Source: Oscillospiraceae bacterium
GTDB taxonomy: Bacteria > Bacillota > Clostridia > Oscillospirales > Acutalibacteraceae
Assembly (NCBI GenBank): GCA_009784445.1
Contig: WRBQ01000007.1
Span: 1 to 61,760, forward strand
DNA: 61,760 nucleotides
Direction of reading: 5' to 3'
Below, piece after piece: positions 50,657-60,500 of this stretch. How positions within the stretch are numbered: position 1 is the first letter of the stretch; the number at the start of each line of letters is the position of its first letter. The notes beneath the pieces are model-generated. The model worked only from the letters and a program-made list of their open reading frames with translations, did not search any database and was not told where the DNA came from. The position numbers and the translations under genes were made by a program.

Positions 50657-51301
50657 ATGAAAAAATTTGCGGTATTGTTGCTTGTGCTTGCGCTGCTGTT
50701 TGCGGGGACGTTGGTTGTCCATGCGGATGACTGGGCTGCGCCGGTTTCGTTTACAGTGCGTTCGCAAGATGGAACGCGGCAGTTTGATTTTGCGCTAATA
50801 TCAGAATCATTGGTAGAATACCCGTGGCATGCGATGAGCGCGGAAATTATCCTGCTTGAAGGAGAGGAAGTAGTGCTTTGGAGCAATGATTTCCGCACGC
50901 AAGCCTACGAAGACCAGTTTGTGTTTTCGGCAAACTTGAACACATTTGCTTTCTTCAGCCCGGTGGGAGAAAATGATGTTGCGCTTGAGCTTTGGACAGA
51001 TGGTCAGCTTGTTCGAACATACATGGTTGACGAGCTTGTGCAAGACATGAGCATGGTGATGGGAACTATATCGCGCATGTGGTGGGAAGATACCCAAGCG
51101 CGCGTATTTGACCCCGCGACCAATCTGCTCACTGTAGTGACAGTAGACGGCATCACGCACACATTTGCATTGGGCGAAGCGCCAGCACAATCTGTGTTAT
51201 CATGGCAAGTGTTGCTTGTTATCATCATTGGGGTGATTGTGCTGGGCGTGGCGGTATTAAAAATCGTGCTGCTGCGCAAAAAAGAGGGTGCCCATGATTA
51301 A
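50657..51301 (+). CDS. Secreted or membrane-anchored protein of unknown function
   Basis: A 214-residue protein started at ATG 50657, five bases after GAGGAGG. It has a signal peptide (KKFAVLLLVLALLFAGTLVVHA), an extracellular beta-rich domain of about 155 residues, and a C-terminal membrane helix (about 182-205) followed by a short basic tail (LLRKKEG). This type I topology suggests a small surface receptor or assembly factor. No family is recognised. It overlaps the next gene by eight bases. Confidence 0.75.
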   Translation: MKKFAVLLLVLALLFAGTLVVHADDWAAPVSFTVRSQDGTRQFDFALISESLVEYPWHAMSAEIILLEGEEVVLWSNDFRTQAYEDQFVFSANLNTFAFFSPVGENDVALELWTDGQLVRTYMVDELVQDMSMVMGTISRMWWEDTQARVFDPATNLLTVVTVDGITHTFALGEAPAQSVLSWQVLLVIIIGVIVLGVAVLKIVLLRKKEGAHD

Positions 51302-51812
51302 GAAATACGACAAGCAACTGAAAATGCACCGCTCGGCGGGCTTGGCACTGCCGAACATCGCGCCGCCTGCGGGCTTTCATATGCGCGGCATGCGCGAGGG
51401 CGAGCAAACTTGCTGGAGCCAAATTTGCCTAGGCGAGTTCGACATCACCGAGCCGTCCCTTGACTGGTTCATGAAGAAGATGCATGACCAGCCCATGAGC
51501 GAAATATTCTTCATTTGCAATGAGGCGGATATACCGGTTGGCACCGCCACCGCGCAGATGCTGCAGGGCGAGCCGTTTTTGCACTACATTGCGGTGCACA
51601 AAGATTGGCGGGGCAGGGGCCTTGCCAAGCCGCTAATGAGCCATGTGCTTGCACGTCATGCCGAGCTTGGCCGCGCGGGGTGCTATCTGACCACGGATGA
51701 TTTTCGGCTGCCGGCGATCAATAGCTACTTGCAGTTTGGCTGGCAGCCGGTGATGTGGAGCGACGACGCGCAACAACGTTGGGAGGATATTTATGCAAAA
51801 TTGGGCGGGTGA
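51294..51812 (+). CDS. GNAT N-acetyltransferase
   Basis: A 172-residue protein started at ATG 51294 behind GAGGG; a GTG at 51288 is an alternative. The acetyl-CoA-binding motif is VHKDWRGRGLAKPLMSHVL, followed by YLTTDDFRLPAINSYLQFGW typical of GNAT proteins. Acceptor unknown. It overlaps a second GNAT gene by 20 bases; the two are not close copies. Confidence 0.86.
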   Translation: MIKKYDKQLKMHRSAGLALPNIAPPAGFHMRGMREGEQTCWSQICLGEFDITEPSLDWFMKKMHDQPMSEIFFICNEADIPVGTATAQMLQGEPFLHYIAVHKDWRGRGLAKPLMSHVLARHAELGRAGCYLTTDDFRLPAINSYLQFGWQPVMWSDDAQQRWEDIYAKLGG

Positions 51813-52302
51813 AATTCGCAGTTTGATGCAAGCGGATTACCTTTGGCTGGAGGAGTTTTTGTATCAGGCGATTTACGTTGCGCCGGGCGAAGAATGGCCA
51901 CCGCGCGAGGTGATTTTTGAGCCGGAGATTTATGTGTACATCAAAGACTTTGGCAGCTTGCCTGCGGACTGCGGCACCCTAGCTGAACTGGATGGCGAAA
52001 TCGTGGGCATGGCTTGGGCGCGGATTATTCCTGCGTATGGCAACATTGATGACAACACGCCGGAGCTTGCGATATCTGTGCTGCCTGCGCACCGCGGGCA
52101 GGGCATTGGTGCGGCACTGATGGAGAAATTGTTTGACCAGTTGCGTGGGCGTGGCTATGCCAGAACATCACTTTCGGTGCAAAAGAACAACCCAGCAGTG
52201 CGGTTTTATCGGCGGCTGGGCTATGTGGAGACTGCCGAAAAGCTTGACCATGCCGGGCATGAAGATTATATTATGGTGAAAGAATTGGGGAAGAGTGTAT
52301 GA
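51793..52302 (+). CDS. GNAT N-acetyltransferase
   Basis: A 169-residue protein with the GNAT core: an N-terminal strand-helix, LDGEIVGMAWA, the acetyl-CoA loop VLPAHRGQGIGAALMEKL and NNPAVRFYRRLGYVE. GGGAGG precedes the ATG within the previous gene. Its stop overlaps ogt as ATGA. Acceptor unknown. Confidence 0.88.
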   Translation: MQNWAGEIRSLMQADYLWLEEFLYQAIYVAPGEEWPPREVIFEPEIYVYIKDFGSLPADCGTLAELDGEIVGMAWARIIPAYGNIDDNTPELAISVLPAHRGQGIGAALMEKLFDQLRGRGYARTSLSVQKNNPAVRFYRRLGYVETAEKLDHAGHEDYIMVKELGKSV

Positions 52303-52775
52303 ATAACAGTTGGGTGTATGATTTCCCGGTGGGCAAGGGGCTGATTATTGAACAAGACGGCGCGATTTGCGGGCTGCATTTCATCAGCCGGCTAGAGGCT
52401 GAGGGCAGGGGATTCGACACGGTTGAGTGTGAAACGCCGCTAATTGCCCGCGCGGCACAGCAGCTGCGTGAATACTTTGCAGGGCAGCGGCGTGAATTCG
52501 ACTTGCCGCTAAAGCTGCATGGCACGGCGTTTCAGCAACAATGCTGGCAGGCGCTGCTGGCCATACCCTATGGCGAAACGCGCAGCTACAAACAACAGGC
52601 CGAGTTCATCGGCAACCCCAAGGCCTGCCGAGCGGTGGGCCTTGCGAACAACCGTAACCCCGTGAGTATTATCGTGCCATGCCACCGCGTTGTGGGGCAC
52701 AACGGTTCGCTGGTGGGCTACGGTGGCGGGCTTGACGTGAAGCGGTTTTTGCTGGAGCTGGAATCGAATGCTTAA
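52299..52775 (+). CDS. ogt: Methylated-DNA--protein-cysteine methyltransferase
   Basis: A 158-residue protein with both domains: an N-terminal RNase H-like fold and the C-terminal active-site domain with ETRSYKQQAEFIG, the Arg/Asn hinge VGLANNRNP and IIVPCHRVVG, where Cys accepts the alkyl group from O6-methylguanine in a single-use reaction. Its last two residues and stop codon lie in a 14-bp repeat. A truncated relative is at 42023-42322. Confidence 0.93.
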   Translation: MNNSWVYDFPVGKGLIIEQDGAICGLHFISRLEAEGRGFDTVECETPLIARAAQQLREYFAGQRREFDLPLKLHGTAFQQQCWQALLAIPYGETRSYKQQAEFIGNPKACRAVGLANNRNPVSIIVPCHRVVGHNGSLVGYGGGLDVKRFLLELESNA

Positions 52776-52794
52776 TTCGTAATGCTTAATTGGG
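52767..52794 (+). repeat. Two 14-bp units AATGCTTAATTCGT / AATGCTTAATTGGG
   Basis: Two adjacent 14-base units start inside the last codons of ogt. They resemble the AATGCGCAATTCGC units in tsaB (23949) and the TGCTTAATGCTTAGTG element at 3747. Confidence 0.65.
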
Positions 52795-52812
52795 CGACAG
52801 GTATTATGGCTC

Positions 52813-52832
52813 GGGCGGATTTGTATCCGCCC
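52813..52832. repeat. REP-like hairpin GGGCGGAT-TTGT-ATCCGCCC
   Basis: A perfect 8-bp stem with a four-base loop, followed by CTACGGG. There is no T-tract, so it is not a standard terminator. The form resembles dispersed hairpins I recall from Clostridia genomes; a second copy is not in the window. Confidence 0.5.
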
Positions 52833-52890
52833 CTACGGGAATGCGGCCAAGGCCGGGCAACTCTTATCACACAAACAAGGAGGATGCACC

Positions 52891-54384
52891 ATGGAACACG
52901 AACGACTAACCAAACGCAACCTGTGGAGCTATACCATCACCGGGGTGGGGCGCGACACTGCGGCACAGCTGTGGTCGGGCAACTTGCTGAACTTCATCAT
53001 GTTCACCCGAAGCTTGACGGCGCAGCAGTTCGGCGTCATCAACGCGCTGATGGTGGCGGCAAGGGTGTTCGATGGATTCACCGACCCCATCATGGGCAAC
53101 ATCATCGAAATCACGCGCACGCGCTGGGGCAAGTTCAAGCCGTGGATTGCCATTGGCATGGTGCTGACCGCTGCGGTGGTCATCGTCACCTTTCGCACCA
53201 CGTTGCAAGACTGGCAGTTCGTCACCTTCATCGGCATCATGTTGTTTGTGTACAGCAAGGTCTTCACCTTCAACGATGTGGGCTACTGGGGCATGCTGCC
53301 GTCGCTAGCGAGTGAAAAAAGCGATCGCGACAAGCTTAGCGCACGCGCTATGCTGTTTGCGGGCATTGGCGGTGGCATTGCCACGATTCTCATTCCCATG
53401 CTCACGGCGGGTGATTTGGCGCTGGGCGGCAATGCTTTGCAGGCCTACGCCCGGCTGGCCATTGTGTTTAGCGTGGCGGCCATAGCCTTTCAGCTGACGA
53501 CCCTGATTGGCGTGAAAGAAAAACCGCTGCCGCCCAAAGGCGAGGCGACCGTCAACCGCATTGGGCTGCGCACGATTTTCCACACCATTCGCCGCAATGA
53601 TCAACTGTGCTGGCTGATGATACTTTTTTTGTTGGCCACCACGGGTGGCAATATCGTTGCCAGCATGTTGGGCACAAACTTCATCTTTTTCCGTTTTGGT
53701 TATCAGGGCATTCTCAGCACGATTTTCATGACCTTGGGTGCCGTGGGCGCCGGTGTGGTTATGCTGTTCTACGACCGTGTATCGGCACGGTTCACGCGGG
53801 CACAGCTGATGAAAATCGCCACGGCGAGCATTTTGATCGGCAACGCGTTTATGTTGTTCACAGGCGTGTTGCCCATTGGTGTGTGGCAGCTGCAATTTGC
53901 GCTGATGACCTTCGGCAACTTGTTCGCCTTTGGCGCGTTTAGTGTATACGGTCTAGTGGTGATGGTGTGCATTGCCAACACGGTTGAATATAATGAATGG
54001 AGAACAGGCGCGCGCGCGGAGGGGATTATCTTCAGCATTCGGCCGTTTATCATTAAGCTTGGCCACGGCTTTGTGCAGCTGATTGTGTGGCTGGTGTTTG
54101 CGGCCAGTGGTGTGTTGCAGCACACCAACGCCATCGCGGGCTATGAACAGCAGACTTCCATGGGCTATATCACTACAGATGTGCGCATGCAAAACATCAC
54201 ACAAGTGATTAACCAAGTGCCCACCGGCCGCACCTTGGCGCTGCTGGCGGCCATGACAATCATCCCCAGCGTGCTGGCAATTGCGTCTTATTGGCTGTTT
54301 AAGCGAAAATTTACGCTCACTGAGGCGAAATATGAGCAGATTTTGAGTGATCTTGCCCAAAGAAACAGCCAGACAATTGGTTGA
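52891..54384 (+). CDS. GPH-family sugar:cation symporter
   Basis: A 497-residue membrane protein with about twelve helices. RVFDGFTDPIMGNIIEITRTRWGKFKPW is split here as RVFDGFTDPIMGN and TRTRWGKFKPW, both GPH hallmarks (acidic residues near helix 2 and the basic loop). AAGGAGG precedes the start. No glycosidase is adjacent; the giant secreted protein follows. The substrate is unknown. It is the second GPH carrier in the window. Confidence 0.88.
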   Translation: MEHERLTKRNLWSYTITGVGRDTAAQLWSGNLLNFIMFTRSLTAQQFGVINALMVAARVFDGFTDPIMGNIIEITRTRWGKFKPWIAIGMVLTAAVVIVTFRTTLQDWQFVTFIGIMLFVYSKVFTFNDVGYWGMLPSLASEKSDRDKLSARAMLFAGIGGGIATILIPMLTAGDLALGGNALQAYARLAIVFSVAAIAFQLTTLIGVKEKPLPPKGEATVNRIGLRTIFHTIRRNDQLCWLMILFLLATTGGNIVASMLGTNFIFFRFGYQGILSTIFMTLGAVGAGVVMLFYDRVSARFTRAQLMKIATASILIGNAFMLFTGVLPIGVWQLQFALMTFGNLFAFGAFSVYGLVVMVCIANTVEYNEWRTGARAEGIIFSIRPFIIKLGHGFVQLIVWLVFAASGVLQHTNAIAGYEQQTSMGYITTDVRMQNITQVINQVPTGRTLALLAAMTIIPSVLAIASYWLFKRKFTLTEAKYEQILSDLAQRNSQTIG

Positions 54385-54419
54385 TTTTCACAAAATGAAT
54401 ATACTGCCATAAAATGCTC

Positions 54420-54448
54420 TTGACTTTTCTATGAACATAATGTAAAAT
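54420..54448 (+). promoter_or_regulatory. Sigma-A promoter of the giant secreted protein
   Basis: TTGACT (54420-54425) and TAAAAT (54443-54448) are 17 bases apart. A leader of about 55 bases would precede the ATG. Confidence 0.72.
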
Positions 54449-54510
54449 AGAGAAGGCTACATGTAACTTTTTGGCAGAATGTTTTAACTTACTACTTTGG
54501 AGGAGAAAGT

Positions 54511-57500
54511 ATGAAACTGTTACGCAAATTACCGAAGCGCACCCTAGCCGTTGTATTGAGCATCGTGCTGGTGGTGGTTTCACTGCCGCTGATTGGCAGG
54601 CAACTGAGAGCGGAGGCGGTTAACCAACCGCTGGACAACGTGATGATTCGTCAGTTGGCTCACGCCATGAGCGAGCCTGACCCTGATAATCCGGGGCAGC
54701 GACGCATTTTGCCCGAAATTGAGGCCATGACTTGGCAGTTTAACGGGGTGAATACCTTTAACGCTTGGGGCACCCCCGGTTGGGTTGGCTATTCAGGTGC
54801 TAACAACTTGATACCTGTAGTCAACACCACCATGTTTGTTGACAACGCGCCAAACGCCATGTGGAATGTGATTGAGATTTATCGTAATATCATGCATCAC
54901 AGCTTTGACCGCACCATTCCGGTTGTTGAGTATACCACGTTGCCGAACATCGGTGCGCACATCATGCCGCCAAGCTTGAATGCGGCGATTCGTGACCGAA
55001 TTTTTGGCATGTATCCAAACTTTGCTGACAGCAATGTGCTGTTTGAGTTGTTTGGCGAAAGTGGTGGCGGCGAAGGCAATGCCGGCACGCACTATGTTGG
55101 CGGCGCAATTAGCGGCGGCGACAGGCTTCACGATGCCTCTATGTTCGTGGGGCGTTACAACACGCCGTTTATTGACCAAACTGAAGATGCATTTGGTGGT
55201 GCGCTAGTTGGCGGCACCGCAGTGGGCAATTTTGCTAGCCGCAGCATCGATCGCGGCTGGTTTGGCGGCAGCACCTCGCATTCACAGCGCCACGCCATTT
55301 ATGGGCAAGCAAGACTGATTGGCCGTGTGACGCGCACAAATTTGGAAATGTATCGCTCCTTCCCCACCATTGAGTCGATGCCGGACACTAGCCACTTGGT
55401 GCGTGAAATGACCACGCACATGATTAATATAAGCACACGCCACCACACACCCTTTAACCGTTTTACGCAACACATCTGGTTGCCCAACGGGCACATCCCC
55501 CATGGCATGCGCGGTGGCAGCGGTAACAACGAAATAGACGGTGGCCATATTCGCTGGGGCAATCTTCACGCTGCGGCGATGGAACAAGGGCAAAACCATG
55601 CCTTCATGGTTTATGATTTTAATCCCGTAGACACAGGCGCGGCACGTCAATCGTTGCTTGATTACCGCGCAGCAATTAGCCGCTCTGGCCAGCTTGGCGT
55701 ATGGGTTGATTATGAATACCTGCGCACGCTGAACCGTTCGCAGTTGCTGCAAAGGCAAGCTCAACTGGTTAGTTCGCTAAGCGCGTTGCCCGGCCAATTT
55801 GCGCAAGAAGGCGGCATTCTTGTTCCCGTAATGGAACACTTTAATTTGCCCTTGCTTACGTTTGGGCAAGACGTGCTTGATATCGTTAATGACCTGCTGT
55901 CTGTATTCTTGACGGCTTCGGTTGACTATGCCGCATGGTTCTTCAGCCCGCTGTCGAGCCCCGCACCTGGTGTGATTTTCAATAATCAAACGCCTGCTGC
56001 GCGCAATGTGTTTGACAGCGATGCAGCCACGCAAATGAGCAATCCGGGTTATGACCCGCGCGAAGATTTCACCAACTTGGGTTTCACCTTGGCAGACCTG
56101 CAAGCGTTGTATCGCGAAGCGGCTTTCCGTCGCGACCGCTTGATTTCCATGTATAACGAAACCCCTCGCACAGACTTCGATAACTTGGTGTTTGCAACAG
56201 CTTTCTTGATTGCTAACCCCTTTACTCTAGACTTGCCCCGCGCGGTGGCGTGGACAACTCGCCTGAACAGCATTATCCAGCGCTGGGAAATTTGGGATAT
56301 GCGCGATGCTATGGTGAATTTCATTGAACTAAGTGCCAATTATAGCGAAGGACGCAACCCGAACCTTGGCGAAGATCCCTTTGATGATCCGTTCGATGAT
56401 AGCGTTTATACCTATTGCTTTGATACGATTTTGGCTTGGCGCGACACCGCAATTGGCCAGCGTGGATTCATGAGCACCAAGGCTGCGATGAGCTTTGCTG
56501 ACTATGTTGAAGCAATTGTTGGCTTCGACTATCAAACCGGCACGGTTGCTTGGTATCACAACAACCGTTTGGTTGAATTGGTGGCTGAAATTGGCTACCG
56601 CGAAACACACTATTTTAGTGAGGGTCGTTGGTATTCTTTCCGCGATTTCTTCTTGCCGTTGCTGGCGCAATCGCCCTTTACGCATCGTTCGCCGCAGTGG
56701 ATTATGAACACGTTGCACAACACCACGGCGCACCCCAACGCGCCGAGGCCGTCGTTCTTAGGTGTGGTGCAAAACCTTGAAGCTTATTTGGCGATGTCAG
56801 ATGCAGCTGCGGCTTATTTCGCAGCGCGCGATGGAATCACTGATGCAGAAGCCAGAACTCGCGGTGGATCGTGGTATTCGATCTTCGGCGGTTTTGAAGA
56901 AGTGATTCACGATTTGATTGACCAAATGGAACATGCGCTGGCCGTAAATATTGCGCTGTATACCCGTGCGGCCATGGATATTTTGGAAGAGCTTCGCGAA
57001 GGCGGAGACATTAGCTTGATTGAACACCCAAGCTTGAGCGTGTATCGCCCAGGCCATGGTAACTATTATCTGTTTAGCTGGGCAACGCTGGACGAACTGA
57101 TGAGACTGGTGAACGGGCTGGGCATTGTTGAGGCCACCGCCCCCAATGCAAACTACCGCGACCCATTCTTGTTCCTGAATAACGTGAGGGGCGACACCTC
57201 GCAAATTATGCTGCCTGATTATCCCAATTCAGAAGCCATTTCGGATTATCTGTTCCTGCGTGAACATGTGTGGAACCTGCATAATACCTTCATGAACAAC
57301 CCGGTGTATTTCCACCGCGAGGCCGATTTGCCCGCACCCCAGCGGCTGGCCAATGTGGACAGAGATATCCGCACAAACCATTACTATAACTACCCCAATC
57401 CCAACCCCGGCAAAGAAGGTCTTGAGCACCTGATTTCCGGCTTGGACGCGCTGCTGACGGGCAACTTGGCGCCGTTTGTGCAGGCCGCAAATGCCCTTGG

Positions 57501-60500
57501 TCTTGATTTGCCTGATGATTTGATGGGCATTGATTTAGATAGAGACCCGCTGAATGTGGGTAGCATTGTGCAAGACATTGTGAGCGAAGTGCTGTTTAGC
57601 AACGCAACCGTGAACATGCTCATTGAGTTGCTTTATGGCTTGCTGCTGGATGAATTTGAGCATATTTGGGCAACTGAAGTGTTGCCATTGGCCGGCCGCG
57701 GCCGCATTGCGCTTGACCCCATTGAAACCGGCGTTTTGGGCGTTGTTGCAACGATCGTTGGTCTTAACCTGCGCATGGCTGCGCTTTGGGAAGTGCTTAA
57801 CGTGCATGTGTACGTGGGCGGTTCATTGCGCATGAACGGCTTGTCTTCGCTACGCCTGTATCCCGACCTGCTTTCGCGCGCCATTGACCCAGTTCTATTT
57901 GCACAGCCGCGCGAAATGCTGGCTCGCTACAGCAACTTGGGCACCGGCATGGGCAGCCAAGGTGGCGCAAACTCACGCTTCTTCTTCACGAATACGGACA
58001 TCCGTGGCATTTATCCCACACACGCTTGGACTCCCGTTGGCTCGCCGCACATGTTTGATGCCGACGGCAACATGTTGCTGGATTGGGGCATTGACAGCCT
58101 AACCGGTGCTGCGCGTGAAGAACGCTTCCGTATGGCGATAAGCAATGCGCTCAGCGGCGTGCTGCCGATTTTGCAAGTGCTACTGCTTGACCGTGCACAT
58201 GACCTGCATTATAATGGCCCTGCGCTGTTTGTGCGTGGTGGGCGTGCACACACCAACGTGTTTGGCATCAACGTGCCTGTTTTCGGCTATGGTACGCTTG
58301 GTTTGGTGTTTAGAGGTGCAACCTCCAACGGTCTTGACCTATATCGTAACCTGCTGGTGCCAATTTTTGAACTGCTGCTTGGCGAAGAAGATTTGGCAGC
58401 TGCCGGCTTACACACGAACTTGAGCTATGTGGCGGGCAACTTTGGCGCCACTCCCGTGGGCATGCCGCCCGGCCAAGTGAGCTTGGGTCGCGCTGACCTG
58501 ACCCTAGCTACCCGCCAAATTCTCAATGGTATTCTTGACCCCGTGAATGCGCTGCTGGATATGATTGGCAACGCACCCTTGGGCACGCTGGCTGACCTGT
58601 TGCCCAACTTGGCATTCGCCTTTAGTGCACAGCGCATTGAGCCACTGTTGCAAGGCTTGGAGCTGGTGATTGATGCGTACCTGAACGAAAGCCGCAGTAA
58701 CATGGGCGTAAGCATGAACATTCTTGTTACGTCGGTTGATATTAACCTAACCGGCATGATTGCAGACATGCTTGGCGACATGCTGCCCACCGAATATCTG
58801 GACCTGAGCGACATGTTGCTGGGTGCGGTTGACATGGGCATGTTGCGTAGCACAGACGCTTTGTTTGAAGCGTTGGGCTTTAATGACATTGACTTGCCGG
58901 CACTGTCGCAGTTTGCCAGCATGGGCACAATGCTAGCCAGCAACCACGCCAACGCTGCCCTGCAAATTCCCACTCTACGTGCGCCTGGCAACCATCGTTG
59001 GTATATTAGCGCCAACCGTGCCGACGTGTTGAATGTGCTACTGCAATGGCTGTTTGGTAGCGGACTGATTGCGGAAATTCTAGACGAAAACGACCCGATG
59101 CTTGTGCACCTGTTGCAGGGCACCGCAGAAGAAATGGTCGCTGCTTTGGCGCAGTTTGCTGCACCAATTCAATACGATGCCCCAGATGTCGTGTTTGGCA
59201 CACCCGTAGCGATTGCATACGACCCCTTCCCCAGCTGGTGGGCACGCGACGGTGCAACTGGCGCCGAACAAGATGCACGCTTCCTCGTGAATCATGCCGA
59301 CATCGTGCTGGGCCATGTGTGGACGATGCTTACCGGCCAGCCCTCTTTGTCGGCGGGCATTAACGAACTGCTGGTGAACCTGCTTGACCCCGCTAACCTC
59401 TTTGTTACACTTGCAGACACCGTGATTGACCTGCTGGAAGATTTGCTTGATGGCGACATGGCCGACGCATTTGATGTGCTGATGCCGCTGATTGCCCAAC
59501 TTGTGCTCATTGACGGCGAAGGTCTTGACCTAGATGCTATGGCTGACGCCGTGGTGAACTTCCCGGTGGCGGCCACCGCAGCGGCGATTGATGACATGGA
59601 AGACTTCGTGGAAGCCATGGCTAACTTCATTGCCCCGCTGATGCCCGTACTTGATATCTTGTTGTTTGGCTCGAGATTCGACTTGATTGATGTTGGCACA
59701 GTTGCCGAACCTCGTGGGCTGATTGCAGCCTATGGCGGCTATGGCTTTGCTGACGCGTTGGTTTATATCTACAACGTTCTCGGCTTGCCACTGGGCTTGG
59801 CCCCTGTGATTGCACCGCCTGTAACAGCTAGCAACGAAGTGAAGATGAACGCCATTCTGATGCCCATCGTGGACATTGTGAATGCTGTGCTGGATGCTCC
59901 GGTGAGCTCCGCGCTTACGCTGCTGCCGAACCTCATTTTCTTCATGGCAGAAGCCGAAGTTGGCTATAGCCCGCTGCAACAGGTGCTGGACGCACTGCTG
60001 CACCCGGTGTATGTGCTGCTGGATACCCTGCGCCCGCTGGTGAATGTTGCTGGAGTGGCTGAATTGGGTGCGCTTGACATTGCTGAAGGCGTGTATTTCA
60101 CCAACGCCGGACGCCTGATGGTGGATCCCCTTGCGTTTGCAGACAATGTGCTGGGCGAGCTGCTGGAAGAACTGCTGGGCGAGCCGCTGAATATGTCGCT
60201 GATGAACCTGATGCAAGGTGAACTGTCGGCTTGTGGCAATTACTTTGTGGCAGACCAAGCTGCGGTGCTGTTTGCACTGCTCAGCCAAGCTGGTGCACTG
60301 GATTGGCTGGAAGAAAGCGGCTTTGCAGGCCTGACTGCGCTGATTCAAAATGAGCGCTTTGAGGGGCCTGAGCTGATTGACTACACCGCCGCCCCGGGGG
60401 CAGCTGCTGCGGCCACACCGCCCAGCTGGCTAACAACCGATCACACCCAATTCTTGGCAGACAACGTGGATGCCGTGCTGAACTGGTTGTGGCGTGAGTT

